Assembly (NCBI GenBank): GCA_036004545.1
Contig: DASYRI010000111.1
Location: forward strand, 1 to 64,000
From: JABFSM01 sp036004545
Lineage (GTDB): Bacteria; Gemmatimonadota; Gemmatimonadetes; Gemmatimonadales; GWC2-71-9
DNA length: 64,000 nt
Direction: 5' to 3'
Both the position numbers and the translations under genes were made by a program. Shown in pieces: positions 1 through 8,422 of this stretch. Numbering within the stretch: the first letter of the stretch is position 1; each line of letters starts with the position of its first letter. The notes beneath the pieces were generated by a model. The model was not told where the DNA came from. It saw nothing but the letters and a program-made list of their open reading frames with translations, and made no database searches.

Positions 1-1286
1 TGACCACCGTCACGATCCCCTGCAGGACCGCCGCCGGTATGGCGACGCGCGAGTTCACCGTGTACCGCACCCACCACGGGCCCGTCGTGCGCGAGGCCGA
101 CGGAAAGTGGGTGAGCGTGCGGCTCATGCGGGAGCCGGTCAAGGCGCTCATCCAGTCGTACAGCAGGACCAGGGCCAGGGATTACAAGGCATTCCGCCAG
201 ACCATGGAGCTGCACACCAACTCTTCGAACAACACCATCTTCGCCGATGCGGACGGCAACATCGCCTACTTCCACGCCAACTTCGTCCCCCGGCGGAACC
301 CGAGCTTCGACTGGAGCAAGCCGGTGGACGGAAGCGACCCGGCGACGGAGTGGCAGGGCGTGCACTCCGTGGAGGAGAGCCCGCACCTGCTCAATCCGGC
401 CGACGGCTGGCTCTACAACAGCAACAACTCGCCCTGGTCCGCCGCCGGCCGCAGCAGTCCCAGGAAGGCCGATTTCCCGGCGTACATGGACCGGGCCGGC
501 GAGAACGCCCGCGGCCTCCACGCGATCCGCGTGCTGCAAGGCAGGAAGGACTTCACGCCGGGCTCGCTCATCGCCGCGGCCTACGACAGCTACCTCACCG
601 CGTTCCAGGACCTGATCCCCTCGTTGCTTGAGGCGTACGACCAGACCCCCGGCACCAGCCCGCTCAAGTCGAAGCTGGCCGAGCCGATCGAGGTCTTGCG
701 AGCCTGGGATCTTCGCTGGTCGGTGACCTCCGTGCCCACCACCCTCGCGGTGTTCTGGGGCGAGGAGCTCGGCCGGCGCGAGAGCGCCGAGGCGCGCCGC
801 GCCGGACTGTCGCTCGACCGGTACGTGCCGACCAGGGCCACGCCGGAGCAGCAGCTGGAGGCCCTGGCGGCGGCCTCCGACGCGCTCGCGGCCCGCTTTG
901 GCACCTGGAAGACGCCGTGGGGCGACCTCAACCGGTTCCAGCGCCTCACCGGCGATCTCGTCCAGCCGTTCAACGACTCGGCGCCCAGCCTCCCGGTCGG
1001 GTTCACCTCGGCACGGTGGGGGTCGCTCGCCTCGTTCGGGGCGCGCACCTGGCGGGGCACCCGGAAGCTCTACGGCACGACCGGGAACAGCTTCGTGGCC
1101 GTGGTGGAGTTCGGCGACAGCGTGCGGGCCAGGGCCGTGACGGCCGGCGGCGAGAGCGGCAACCCGGCGTCTCCGCATTTCAACGATCAGGCGGTGCGGT
1201 ACGGCACCGGCAATCTGCGCCAGGTCTACTTCTATCCTTCAGAGCTCCAGCGCCACACTGAGCGGGCCTATCATCCGGGCGGGTGA
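1..1286 (+). CDS. Penicillin acylase family hydrolase, C-terminal part (5' truncated by window)
   Basis: The frame is open from base 3 with no start or stop before it, so the gene begins outside the window; 427 residues are visible. They match the beta-chain side of the penicillin/AHL acylase family of N-terminal-nucleophile hydrolases: THHGPVV at visible residues 23-29, then a segment with SSNNTIFADADGNIAYF, then YNSNNSPW. The alpha chain and the catalytic beta-chain N-terminus are missing. Such enzymes cleave acyl side chains from amides in the periplasm after autoproteolysis. The substrate cannot be read from sequence. A second family member lies at 29749-32127. The stop is 9 bp from the stop of the convergent next gene. 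Confidence 0.88.
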   Translation, partial: TTVTIPCRTAAGMATREFTVYRTHHGPVVREADGKWVSVRLMREPVKALIQSYSRTRARDYKAFRQTMELHTNSSNNTIFADADGNIAYFHANFVPRRNPSFDWSKPVDGSDPATEWQGVHSVEESPHLLNPADGWLYNSNNSPWSAAGRSSPRKADFPAYMDRAGENARGLHAIRVLQGRKDFTPGSLIAAAYDSYLTAFQDLIPSLLEAYDQTPGTSPLKSKLAEPIEVLRAWDLRWSVTSVPTTLAVFWGEELGRRESAEARRAGLSLDRYVPTRATPEQQLEALAAASDALAARFGTWKTPWGDLNRFQRLTGDLVQPFNDSAPSLPVGFTSARWGSLASFGARTWRGTRKLYGTTGNSFVAVVEFGDSVRARAVTAGGESGNPASPHFNDQAVRYGTGNLRQVYFYPSELQRHTERAYHPGG

Positions 1287-1294
1287 CCCCGGCG

Positions 1295-1951
1295 CTACCC
1301 GCCCCTTCCCATCAGTCGCCGCCAGATCGGCACCTCGCCTTCCGCGCCGCTCGGCGGCTTCTCCTTCACCTCCGTACTGCTCAGCACCACCCTTCCGGTG
1401 AGCCGGATCAGGAGCCCGATCGGGTGCGCGCCGCGCGCCGAGCGCACCGAGTGGGTCACGCTGCTGAACCGCTCCTCGCATTCGTTCTCCACCTGCGCGC
1501 CGGCCGGGACGATCAGGGTGACGCTGGAGAGCCGGGCGTGGAGATCGATGTCGAGCACGTCCGAGCTAAACACCGCGTCCCGCAGGTCAATGGTGAGCTC
1601 GCCCGCCACCACCTCGAGCTCGAGCCGGAGCGGCACCGTCCAGGAGCCGGCGCGCTTGGACGAGCTGAAGATCGTCGCGATCCGCAGGACGTCGGCCGGC
1701 GCCACCGGAGCCATGGCGCCGGCCCGCAGGACGGCGGTGTGGTCGGCGGAAATCGCCGGGAGCCCGGCCGGCGGCGCGTAGCCTCCCGACGGCAGCGCCT
1801 CGGCCACGATGGCGTCGAGCGTGGCGCGGTTGGGCGCCTGGCGCACCAGCGCGAGGCGCGATTCGAATTGCTCGATCGGCAGCCGCTCGGCGGCTACCGC
1901 GGCGGAGAGCGCGCGGATCGCCTCGTGGCGCAGCGGCTCGAGCTCGTCCAT
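1295..1951 (-). CDS. DUF1707/LiaF-like cell-envelope response protein
   Basis: 218 residues. The first ~50 form a short helical DUF1707-like domain (LPIEQFESRLALVRQAPN, then ATLDAIVAEAL). The second half is a beta-rich stretch (LELEVVAGELTIDLRDAVF, then SSVTLIVPAGAQVEN) like the C-terminal domain of LiaF/DUF2154 proteins, which in Firmicutes modulate cell-wall-stress two-component systems. No membrane segment is seen, so it should be cytoplasmic. I chose ATG 1951 over the in-frame ATG at 1957 because a TACAAT box ends exactly 6 nt before it and would make 1951 the first transcribed codon. The family is fairly clear; the role is inferred. Confidence 0.72.
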   Translation of the reverse strand: MDELEPLRHEAIRALSAAVAAERLPIEQFESRLALVRQAPNRATLDAIVAEALPSGGYAPPAGLPAISADHTAVLRAGAMAPVAPADVLRIATIFSSSKRAGSWTVPLRLELEVVAGELTIDLRDAVFSSDVLDIDLHARLSSVTLIVPAGAQVENECEERFSSVTHSVRSARGAHPIGLLIRLTGRVVLSSTEVKEKPPSGAEGEVPIWRRLMGRGG

Positions 1952-1957
1952 GGGCAT

Positions 1958-1986
1958 ATTGTACTAGCTTTGCGCATGGGCACCAA
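1958..1986 (-). promoter_or_regulatory. Leaderless promoter of the LiaF-like gene
   Basis: On the minus strand, -35 TTGGTG (1986-1981), 17 bp, -10 TACAAT (1963-1958), then 6 nt to ATG 1951. There is no Shine-Dalgarno. The -35 lies inside the first codons of the divergent gene. Confidence 0.6.
1965..1970 (+). promoter_or_regulatory. -10 box (TAGCTT) of the divergent DUF255 gene
   Basis: TAGCTT stands 5 nt before ATG 1976. The whole gap between the two divergent start codons is 24 bp and holds no Shine-Dalgarno for this gene, so leaderless transcription is likely. No good -35 is seen. Confidence 0.5.
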
Positions 1987-4060
1987 CCACCTGGCCGGGG
2001 CGGCTTCCGCCTACCTCCGCTCCGCCGCCCATCAACCCGTCGCGTGGCACCCGTGGGGAGCCGAGGCGTTCGCCCGCGCCGCGGAGGAAGACAAGCCGGT
2101 CCTCCTCGACATCGGCGCGGTGTGGTGCCACTGGTGCCATGTGATGGACGCCGAGTCGTACGACGATCCCGCCGTCGCGGAGCTGCTCAATCGCGGATTC
2201 GTCTGCGTGAAAGTGGACCGCGACGAGCGGCCCGATGTGGACGCGCGCTACCAGCGCGCGGTGCAGGCCATCTCGCGGCAGGGTGGCTGGCCGCTCACCG
2301 GCTTTCTCACCCCCGACGCCCAGCTGTTTCACGGCGGCACCTACTTCCCGCCCGAGAGCGCTCCCGGGCGTCCCTCCTTCCGCCAGGTCCTGGAGCGGGT
2401 GCTGGCCGCTTGGCGGGAAGACCGCGGCAACCTCCGGGCCCAGGCCGACGCGCTGCGGGGCGCGCTCGCCGCCCACCTGGACGAAGCCGCGCCCGGCCCG
2501 GTCTCCGAGCACGTCCTGGCCGACGCGGCCCACGGCGTCCTCGCCACCGCCGACCGCGCCCACGGCGGCTTCGGCGTGCGCCCCAAGTTTCCTCACCCGT
2601 CCACGGTCGAGTTCCTGCTGCACCGCTACTGCGACGGCCCGGAGCCGACCCTCCGGGCGGTGATTCACGAGACGCTCGACGGTATGGCGAACGGCGGCTT
2701 CCGCGACCTGCTGGGCGGCGGCTTTCATCGCTACAGCGTGGACGAGCGCTGGGTGATCCCCCACTTCGAAAAGATGAGCTCCGACAACGCCGAGCTGCTT
2801 CGGGTCTATGCCCAGGCGGCGGCGCTGTTCGGGAAGCCGGAATGGAAGGAGGTGGCGCGGGAGACGGTCCGCTGGGTCCGCGAGGTGCTCGCCGACTCCG
2901 CCGGCGGATTCGGGGCGAGCCAGGATGCGGACACCGGCAAGGGCGATGACGGCGACTACTTCACCTGGACCGCCGAGGAGCTGGGCCGGATCCTCACGCC
3001 GGACGAGCTGGCGATCGCGCTGGCGCGGTTCGGCATCGGCAGTCTGGGCCGGATGCCGCACGACCCCGCGCGGAACGTGCTCTTCGCCGCGCAGGGCGCC
3101 GCGACGCTGGCGGAGCGGTTCGGGCGGCCGGTGCCGGAGATCGAGGCCGCCCTGGAGCGGATCGGTACCAGGCTCCGGGGCGAGCGCGCGGGACGGACCG
3201 CGCCGTTCGTGGACCCCACCCGGTACACCGGCTGGAACGCGATGCTGGCCGGCGCGCTGCTTCGCGCGGCGCCGGTGCTCGAGGACCCGGATGCGGCCGG
3301 CCTGGGGCTGCGGGCGCTCGAGCGGATCCGCCGCGAGCAATCGGCGCAGGATACCGTCGCTCACACCGCGACCGGACCGGCGGGCCTGCTCGACGATCCG
3401 GTCCGCTGCGCCGCCGCGGCGCTCGACGCTTTCGAGACGACCGGCGAGGCCGGCTGGCTCGGGTGGGCGGAGGCCCTCATGGACCGGGTGTGGCGCGACT
3501 ACTGGGACCCGGAGCGTGGCGGCTTCCTCGATACCGTGCGGGGTGGTGGGGGGGAAGGGCTGCTCGCCGCGCCGGCCAAGCCGATCCAGGACAGCCCCAA
3601 CGCCTCGCCCAACGGGGTGGCCGGGATCACGCTGGCCCGCCTGTTCGAGCACACCCGCGCGCCGCGCTGGCGGGAACGGCACCACCAATTGGTGGCGGCG
3701 TTCGGCGCTGTGGCCCGCGAGCTCGGGCTCTTCGCCTCGGCGTACCTCCTCGCGGCCGACTGGCTGGTGCATCCGGCCACCCACCTCGTCGTGACCGGCC
3801 CAGCCGGCGACGCCGCTGCCGAAACGCTGCACCGGCGGGCTCTCGCGGCGTTCCTGCCCCGGCGGGTCGTGGTCCGGCTGCTGCCGGGCGGATCGGTGGA
3901 CCGCCTCCCCGGGGCCCTCGCCGGGTTCGAACCGGCCCTGGACCAGGTGCGCGCCATCGCCTGCGCCGGCGACCGCTGCCTCGCCCCTACCGCCGACCCG
4001 GCCGAGTGGGGTGCTCGGCTGCGTTCGCTCGTTCCGGTCCGCGCCGGCGTGGTATCTTAG
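1976..4060 (+). CDS. Thioredoxin-fold DUF255 (YyaL/SSP411-type) protein
   Basis: 694 residues, the usual length of the YyaL/SPATA20 family. The N-terminal ~170 residues are a thioredoxin-like DUF255 domain with the redox motif WCHWCHVM (Cys51 and Cys54), followed by QGGWPLTGFLTPD and GGTYFPP. The rest is the alpha/alpha-barrel (glycosidase-like) part with GGFHRYSVDERWVIPHFEKM and SQDADTGKGDDGDYFTW. The biochemical role of the family is unsettled. The frame is open further upstream but that part is shadow of the opposite-strand gene; ATG 1976 begins the conserved region. A Gly run (VRGGGGEG) near residue 520 is encoded by a G-rich tract. Confidence 0.9.
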   Translation: MGTNHLAGAASAYLRSAAHQPVAWHPWGAEAFARAAEEDKPVLLDIGAVWCHWCHVMDAESYDDPAVAELLNRGFVCVKVDRDERPDVDARYQRAVQAISRQGGWPLTGFLTPDAQLFHGGTYFPPESAPGRPSFRQVLERVLAAWREDRGNLRAQADALRGALAAHLDEAAPGPVSEHVLADAAHGVLATADRAHGGFGVRPKFPHPSTVEFLLHRYCDGPEPTLRAVIHETLDGMANGGFRDLLGGGFHRYSVDERWVIPHFEKMSSDNAELLRVYAQAAALFGKPEWKEVARETVRWVREVLADSAGGFGASQDADTGKGDDGDYFTWTAEELGRILTPDELAIALARFGIGSLGRMPHDPARNVLFAAQGAATLAERFGRPVPEIEAALERIGTRLRGERAGRTAPFVDPTRYTGWNAMLAGALLRAAPVLEDPDAAGLGLRALERIRREQSAQDTVAHTATGPAGLLDDPVRCAAAALDAFETTGEAGWLGWAEALMDRVWRDYWDPERGGFLDTVRGGGGEGLLAAPAKPIQDSPNASPNGVAGITLARLFEHTRAPRWRERHHQLVAAFGAVARELGLFASAYLLAADWLVHPATHLVVTGPAGDAAAETLHRRALAAFLPRRVVVRLLPGGSVDRLPGALAGFEPALDQVRAIACAGDRCLAPTADPAEWGARLRSLVPVRAGVVS

Positions 4061-4063
4061 GAA

Positions 4064-4133
4064 CCAGGAGGTAGCGAGTAGCGAGGAGGGCCCCCTACCA
4101 CCCCTTCTCGCTACTCGCTACTCGCTGACTCCT
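4064..4133. repeat. Hairpin of 8-bp units, TAGCGAG family, copy 1
   Basis: GTAGCGAGTAGCGAG (4071-4085) pairs perfectly with CTCGCTACTCGCTAC (4107-4121) across a 21-nt loop. The arms consist of repeats of ctactcgc or its complement. A near-identical element in the opposite orientation is at 45843-45913. It separates two same-strand genes and could fold in their transcript. Confidence 0.85.
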
Positions 4134-4153
4134 CAACCCGGGATCCAGACTCC

Positions 4154-4600
4154 ATGAAGAAGGCCGTCATCGAAACCAGCCGCGGCACCATCACCGCGGA
4201 GCTGTACGACACCGAGGTGCCCGATACCGTGGCGAACTTCGAGAAGCTCGCCAACGAGAAGTTCTACGACGGGACCCGCTTCCACCGGGTCATTGACAAT
4301 TTCATGATCCAGGGGGGCGACCCGCTCTCGAGGAGTCCCGCGGACCCGCGCGTGGGCACCGGCGGTCCGGGCTACAAGATCAAGTGCGAGACCCACCTCA
4401 ACACCCACAAGCACGTCGCAGGCACCCTCTCGATGGCGCATGCCGGCAAGGACACCGGCGGGAGCCAGTTCTTCATCTGCCACGCGCCGCAGCCTCACCT
4501 GGACCGGAAGCACACCGTCTTCGGCCAGGTGACGGCCGGCCTGGACGTCGTCAACGCGATTCGCAAGGACGATCTGGTCACCTCCATCCGCGTCGTCTGA
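4154..4600 (+). CDS. Cyclophilin-type peptidyl-prolyl cis-trans isomerase
   Basis: 148 residues with no signal peptide, like cytoplasmic PpiB. The cyclophilin signature is intact: FHRVIDNFMIQGGD (catalytic Arg), LSMAHAGKDTGGSQFFI, and HTVFGQV near the end. It speeds isomerisation of Xaa-Pro bonds during folding. It starts 20 bp after the hairpin repeat and ends 2 bp before the next gene, with which it is probably co-transcribed. Confidence 0.95.
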   Translation: MKKAVIETSRGTITAELYDTEVPDTVANFEKLANEKFYDGTRFHRVIDNFMIQGGDPLSRSPADPRVGTGGPGYKIKCETHLNTHKHVAGTLSMAHAGKDTGGSQFFICHAPQPHLDRKHTVFGQVTAGLDVVNAIRKDDLVTSIRVV

Positions 4601-4602
4601 GC

Positions 4603-5016
4603 GTGCAGGTTGATTTCGCGGTGCTTGCCGACTACGCGCTGATCGACCAGCACGGGAAGCTGTCCGTGCTGGGCATCTTCCAGCACGTGTGGGTCGCCAG
4701 CTTCCCCGCGATGCATCCCCGCACCCACCTCGTGGTGCGGGTGCGCGGCAAGCGTACCGAGATCGGCGAGCACCCGCTCCGCATCCGTTTCGTGGACGAG
4801 GGAGGCACCGAGCTCATGGGTGGCGACGGCACCGTGCAGTTCGGGGAGCCGGCGGCGGGAGTCACCGAGATCGAGGCCGGCGCGGTGCTGGTCTTCGACG
4901 TGCCGCTCCCCCTACCCGGCGGCTACGCGTTCGAGATCTCGATTGACGGCGGCGACGCGATCCGGGTGCCGCTGACGGCGTCGCAGCTGCCCCAGGAGGG
5001 ACAGGTGCAGCACTAG
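4603..5016 (+). CDS. DUF6941-like small protein
   Basis: 137 residues beginning at a GTG two bases after the cyclophilin stop. It opens with VQVDFAVLADYALIDQHGKL, characteristic of a short uncharacterised family (DUF6941 in my recollection) in which FAVLADYA... is followed by a beta-sandwich-like region (FDVPLPLPGGYAFEISIDG). No signal peptide, membrane segment or catalytic motif is visible. The tight spacing suggests an operon with the cyclophilin and the HD protein. Function unknown. Confidence 0.78.
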   Translation: MQVDFAVLADYALIDQHGKLSVLGIFQHVWVASFPAMHPRTHLVVRVRGKRTEIGEHPLRIRFVDEGGTELMGGDGTVQFGEPAAGVTEIEAGAVLVFDVPLPLPGGYAFEISIDGGDAIRVPLTASQLPQEGQVQH

Positions 5017-5027
5017 CGCCGATCGCC

Positions 5028-5606
5028 ATGCTGACTCGCGCCGCCGCCCTCGCCCTGGTGCACGAGTACACCGCCTCCGACGCCCTCCGGAAGCACATGT
5101 ACGGCGTCGAGATCGCCATGCGCGCCATGGCGGAGAAATACGGCGCCGATCCCGAGCTCTGGGGCGTCGTCGGCCTGGTGCACGACTTCGATTACGAGCG
5201 CTTCCCCAACCCGGAGCACGCCCCGGATCGTGAGCATCCGGCCGAAGGCGTCGGGGTCCTCGCCGCGCGGGGCCTTCCCGCGGAGGCGCAGGAGGCGATC
5301 CTGGGCCACGCGGCGTACACCGGCGTCCCCCGGACCACGCCGCTGGCCCGGGCGCTGTTCGCGGTGGACGAGCTCTCCGGGTTCCTGGTGGCCTGCGCGC
5401 TGGTTCGCCCCTCGCGGAGCCTCGCCGATCTCGAGGTGCCCAGTGTGAAGAAGAAGCTCAAGGACAAGGCCTTCGCGCGCGGGGTGAGCCGGGAGGACGT
5501 CTACACCGGCGCGACCGAGCTGGGCCTTCCGCTGGAGGAGCTGATCGCGTTCCTGCTCGCGGCCCTCCGCCCCCACGAAAAGGTGCTGGGCCTCGGGGCG
5601 CCGTGA
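5028..5606 (+). CDS. HD-domain hydrolase (HDIG type)
   Basis: 192 residues. The metal site of the HD superfamily is visible: His in LRKHMYGVEIAMRAM, then HD in WGVVGLVHDFDYERFPN, a further His-rich segment (NPEHAPDREHP), and later LGHAAYTG and FAVDELSGF. Members are metal-dependent phosphohydrolases; the substrate cannot be inferred. Its TGA overlaps the GTG start of the phospholipase D-like gene (GTGA), so the two are translationally coupled. Confidence 0.88.
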   Translation: MLTRAAALALVHEYTASDALRKHMYGVEIAMRAMAEKYGADPELWGVVGLVHDFDYERFPNPEHAPDREHPAEGVGVLAARGLPAEAQEAILGHAAYTGVPRTTPLARALFAVDELSGFLVACALVRPSRSLADLEVPSVKKKLKDKAFARGVSREDVYTGATELGLPLEELIAFLLAALRPHEKVLGLGAP

Positions 5607-7000
5607 CCGGCGCGAAGGCCGCCGGGCGCGCGCTCCCGCCGGAGGTGGTCGAGCGGGCCATGGACCGCGCGGCGGGGAGCCGCGCCATCCCGGGAAACCT
5701 GGTCACCCTGCTCTTCGACGGCCCCGAGGTCTACCCCGCGATGCTCGAGCGGATCGCGGCCGCCCGCAGGTGGATTCACCTCGACAACTACATCATCCGG
5801 AGCGATGCCACCGGGCTCCGGTTCGCCGACGCGCTCGCCGCGCGCGCCGCCGCCGGGCTCGCGGTACGGGTGCAGACCGACTGGATCGGCTCGCTCACCA
5901 CCCGCCGCGCCCTGTGGCGCCGCCTCCGGGCCGCCGGGGCGAGCGTCCGGTTCTTCCATCCGCCGAGACTCCTCCACCTCCGGCAGAATCTGGTCCGGGA
6001 CCATCGCAAGCTGCTGGTGGTTGACGGTGACACCGCGGTGACCGGTGGTCTCTGCCTGGGGAACGAATGGAGCGGGGACCCGGCGGCGGGGCGGCAGCCG
6101 TGGCGCGACACCGGCGTGGCGATTGACGGGCCGGCGGCCGCCGCGCTCGACCGGGCGTTCGCCGCGGCCTGGCGCCTCACCGGCCCGCCCCTCGATGACC
6201 GGGAGCTCGCCGCGGAGGCGCCGATCCGCGGGGAATCGGCGGTTCGGGTGGTCGCGGGTGAGCCGGGCGGCGTGCGCGCCTCGCGAGCGACCGAGCTCCT
6301 GCTCGCCGGCGCGGCCGAGCGGATCTGGATCACCGACGCGTACCTGGTGGCGCCCCGCGGGGTCAACCAGGCCCTGCTCGACGCGGCGCGCGAAGGCGTG
6401 GACGTCCGGGTTCTGGTGCCCGGCACCAGCGATCTCCCGCGGGTGCAGCGGCTCACCCGGGTGGACTATTTCGATCTGCTCCGCGCCGGCGTGCGCATCT
6501 TCGAATGGCGCGGGCCGATGCTGCACGCCAAGACCATCGTGGTGGACGGGCGCTGGATCCGGATCGGATCGAGCAACCTCAACCTCTCGAGCCTGCTCGC
6601 CAATTACGAGATCGACATCCTCGCCGACGACGCCGGTCTCGCCCAGGCGATGGAGGCCCAGTTCCGGCGCGACCTGGACTGGAGTGTCGAAATCCGGCTG
6701 ATCCTGCCGGGCGGCGGCCGCCGGCGCCGCCAGCTCCGCGCGGTCGAGCCCGAATCCGAGTCGCTCGTCCCGGACCACAACCCGGGTCTGCGGGAGCGAC
6801 GCCGCCGAGCGGTCGTCGCCATGCGCGCGGTGCTGGCGGGATCCCGGCGAGGTCTCTTCCTTCAGCTGGCGATCTGGCTGGCGGCGGTGGGCGTGCTGTT
6901 CCTCCTCTTCCCTCGCGCGATGGCGGCGATCTGCGCGGGCTTGAGCCTGTGGCTCGCCGCCGCCGCCTGGGCCGACGCGGCGGGCCGCCGCCGCGGTTGA
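5603..7000 (+). CDS. Phospholipase D-like / cardiolipin synthase family protein
   Basis: 465 residues with two complete HKD motifs, HRKLLVVD (in VRDHRKLLVVDGDTAVTGG) and HAKTIVVD (in MLHAKTIVVDGRWIRIGSSN), as required for phosphatidyl transfer through a phospho-His intermediate. Instead of the usual N-terminal membrane hairpin there is a hydrophobic C-terminus (FLQLAIWLAAVGVLFLLF and a second segment), so it is probably an inner-membrane protein in the cardiolipin synthase (ClsB-like) group. GTG start, overlapping the upstream stop. Confidence 0.9.
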   Translation: MTGAKAAGRALPPEVVERAMDRAAGSRAIPGNLVTLLFDGPEVYPAMLERIAAARRWIHLDNYIIRSDATGLRFADALAARAAAGLAVRVQTDWIGSLTTRRALWRRLRAAGASVRFFHPPRLLHLRQNLVRDHRKLLVVDGDTAVTGGLCLGNEWSGDPAAGRQPWRDTGVAIDGPAAAALDRAFAAAWRLTGPPLDDRELAAEAPIRGESAVRVVAGEPGGVRASRATELLLAGAAERIWITDAYLVAPRGVNQALLDAAREGVDVRVLVPGTSDLPRVQRLTRVDYFDLLRAGVRIFEWRGPMLHAKTIVVDGRWIRIGSSNLNLSSLLANYEIDILADDAGLAQAMEAQFRRDLDWSVEIRLILPGGGRRRRQLRAVEPESESLVPDHNPGLRERRRRAVVAMRAVLAGSRRGLFLQLAIWLAAVGVLFLLFPRAMAAICAGLSLWLAAAAWADAAGRRRG

Positions 7001-7116
7001 GGGCCTCCGCGACCGTGGTCGCGCTCCGCGCATCACGCCTCCCAGGGCCTCGCCCGCGGGTTGGAGACGCGACGTATGTTACGGTACCGCAAGGACCTCA
7101 ACGCCTGGAGCCTCCC

Positions 7117-7674
7117 CTGCGTAATTCGGACGTACCGGATGCCGAGCTGGCGCGAGCGGCCGCGCGCGGGGATTCAGACGCGTTCGGCCGCTTGATTGAC
7201 CGGCACGGCATGGCGGCCCGGCGGGCGGCGCGAGCCATCCTCCGTGACGATGACGAGGCGGACGACGCGGTGCAGGAAGGGATGCTCGCGGCCTGGCGCG
7301 CGATCGGCCGGTACGATCCCGGGCGGCCGTTCCGGCCCTGGCTCATGCGCATCGTGGTGAATGCCGCGCTCGACGCCCGGCGGCGCGGCAAGGTCCGCCA
7401 GGCGGAGCCGATCGCGGAGACCCTGGTGTCCGGCGGGCTCGGGCCGGACCGGATGGCCGAGGCGGCGCTCCTGCGGACCAGGCTCGACGCGGGACTCGCC
7501 GCCCTGCCGGAGCGGCAGCGGGTCGCGCTGGTCCTCTTCGACGCGGAGGGGTGGGGGCATGCGGACATCGCGGCCGCCCTCGGCGTACCGGAAGGCACCG
7601 TGCGCTCGTACGTCTTTCACGCGCGCCGGGCGATGCGCAAGGCTCTCGGAGTTCTGGTGGAGGAGATGAAATGA
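7117..7674 (+). CDS. ECF-type RNA polymerase sigma factor (cassette 1)
   Basis: Sigma-70 region 2 is clear (DAFGRLIDRHGMAARRAARA, DDEADDAVQEGMLAAWRAI, FRPWLMRIVVNAALDARRR), as is region 4 (LAALPERQRVALVLFDAEG, IAAALGVPEGTVRSYVFHAR). No ATG or GTG exists just before region 2. I place the start at CTG 7117, which has GGAG 6 nt upstream; the alternative is GTG 7015, which adds an Arg/Pro-rich unconserved leader. It heads an operon with overlapping genes: membrane partner, Spy-like sensor, TolC and an ABC exporter. By analogy with other ECF systems, release by the membrane partner would activate this operon. Confidence 0.9.
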   Translation: MRNSDVPDAELARAAARGDSDAFGRLIDRHGMAARRAARAILRDDDEADDAVQEGMLAAWRAIGRYDPGRPFRPWLMRIVVNAALDARRRGKVRQAEPIAETLVSGGLGPDRMAEAALLRTRLDAGLAALPERQRVALVLFDAEGWGHADIAAALGVPEGTVRSYVFHARRAMRKALGVLVEEMK

Positions 7675-8024
7675 TGGTCTCGCCTTTCGATTCGGGGCCC
7701 GACCCCGAGCTGGGCCGGATGCTGCGCGAGCGGCTGACCGGACCCGAGCCGGAGGCGTTCCTCCAGCGCCTGCGTCGGGCGGTGGCGGGAACGCCGGCCG
7801 CCAATCAGTGGGACGTGCTCGCGGGCTGGGCCCGGCCCCGCGTCATCGCGGTCGCGGTGGCGGCGGGCTTCCTGCTCTGGCTGGGCGCCTGGTTCACCGG
7901 GGCGGAGCGCGCGCTCGAGGCCGAGCCGCTGGCGCAGGTCGCCTCCCTTCCGGTGCAGGCGGTGGTCATGCCGCAGGTGGCCCAGCAGGATGAATTCGTC
8001 ACCGCGGTGATGGAGGACCGATGA
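7671..8024 (+). CDS. Single-span membrane protein, probable anti-sigma factor
   Basis: 117 residues. About 65 cytoplasmic residues (LGRMLRERLTGPEPEAFLQR) precede one membrane segment (VIAVAVAAGFLLWLGAWF) and a short periplasmic tail. There is no HxxxCxxC zinc motif. It overlaps the sigma gene (ATGA) and has a strong ribosome site (ggaggag). Position and topology suggest an anti-sigma factor like CnrY/RseA, but no family match is recognised. A similar gene at 43662 stands in the same position in the second cassette. Confidence 0.8.
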   Translation: MMVSPFDSGPDPELGRMLRERLTGPEPEAFLQRLRRAVAGTPAANQWDVLAGWARPRVIAVAVAAGFLLWLGAWFTGAERALEAEPLAQVASLPVQAVVMPQVAQQDEFVTAVMEDR

Positions 8025-8422
8025 CCCGCTCCCGCTTCGGCGCCGCGCTGCTGCTCCTCGCGACCTTCGTGCTCGGCGGCCTGGTCGGCGGGGCCGCCAC
8101 CAGCGTGGCGGATCGCCGCGCCCACGGGCGCCTGGCCGGCGATCATCGGCGCCCCGGCTTCGTCGAGCGGCTGACCGCGGACCTGGACCTGAGCGCGGCC
8201 CAGCGGGAGAGCGTCCAGGCCGTGCTGAAGCGTCACCAGCCGGCGATGGACTCGCTCTGGCGGTTCATCCGGCCGCAGTTTCAGTCGGAGCGGGAAGCCA
8301 TTCGCCGCGAGATCGCCGCCCTGCTTACCCCCGGGCAGCAAACCAGGTACACCGCGATGATCCAGCGGCAGGACAGCCTCCGAAAGACGGAGGCGGAACG
8401 GAGAGGCGATGCCCGCCGGTAG
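8021..8422 (+). CDS. Spy/CnrX-like periplasmic sensor protein
   Basis: 133 residues with an N-terminal signal anchor (ALLLLATFVLGGLVGGAATS) and a helical periplasmic domain with LTADLDLSAAQRESVQAVL and LTPGQQTRYTAM, the pattern of the CpxP/Spy/ZraP/CnrX superfamily (LTxxQ-type). These proteins bind metals or unfolded proteins and signal to sigma/anti-sigma pairs or act as chaperones. It overlaps the upstream gene by 4 bp and the TolC gene by 14 bp. Sensing in this cassette is inferred from gene order. Confidence 0.85.
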   Translation: MTRSRFGAALLLLATFVLGGLVGGAATSVADRRAHGRLAGDHRRPGFVERLTADLDLSAAQRESVQAVLKRHQPAMDSLWRFIRPQFQSEREAIRREIAALLTPGQQTRYTAMIQRQDSLRKTEAERRGDARR

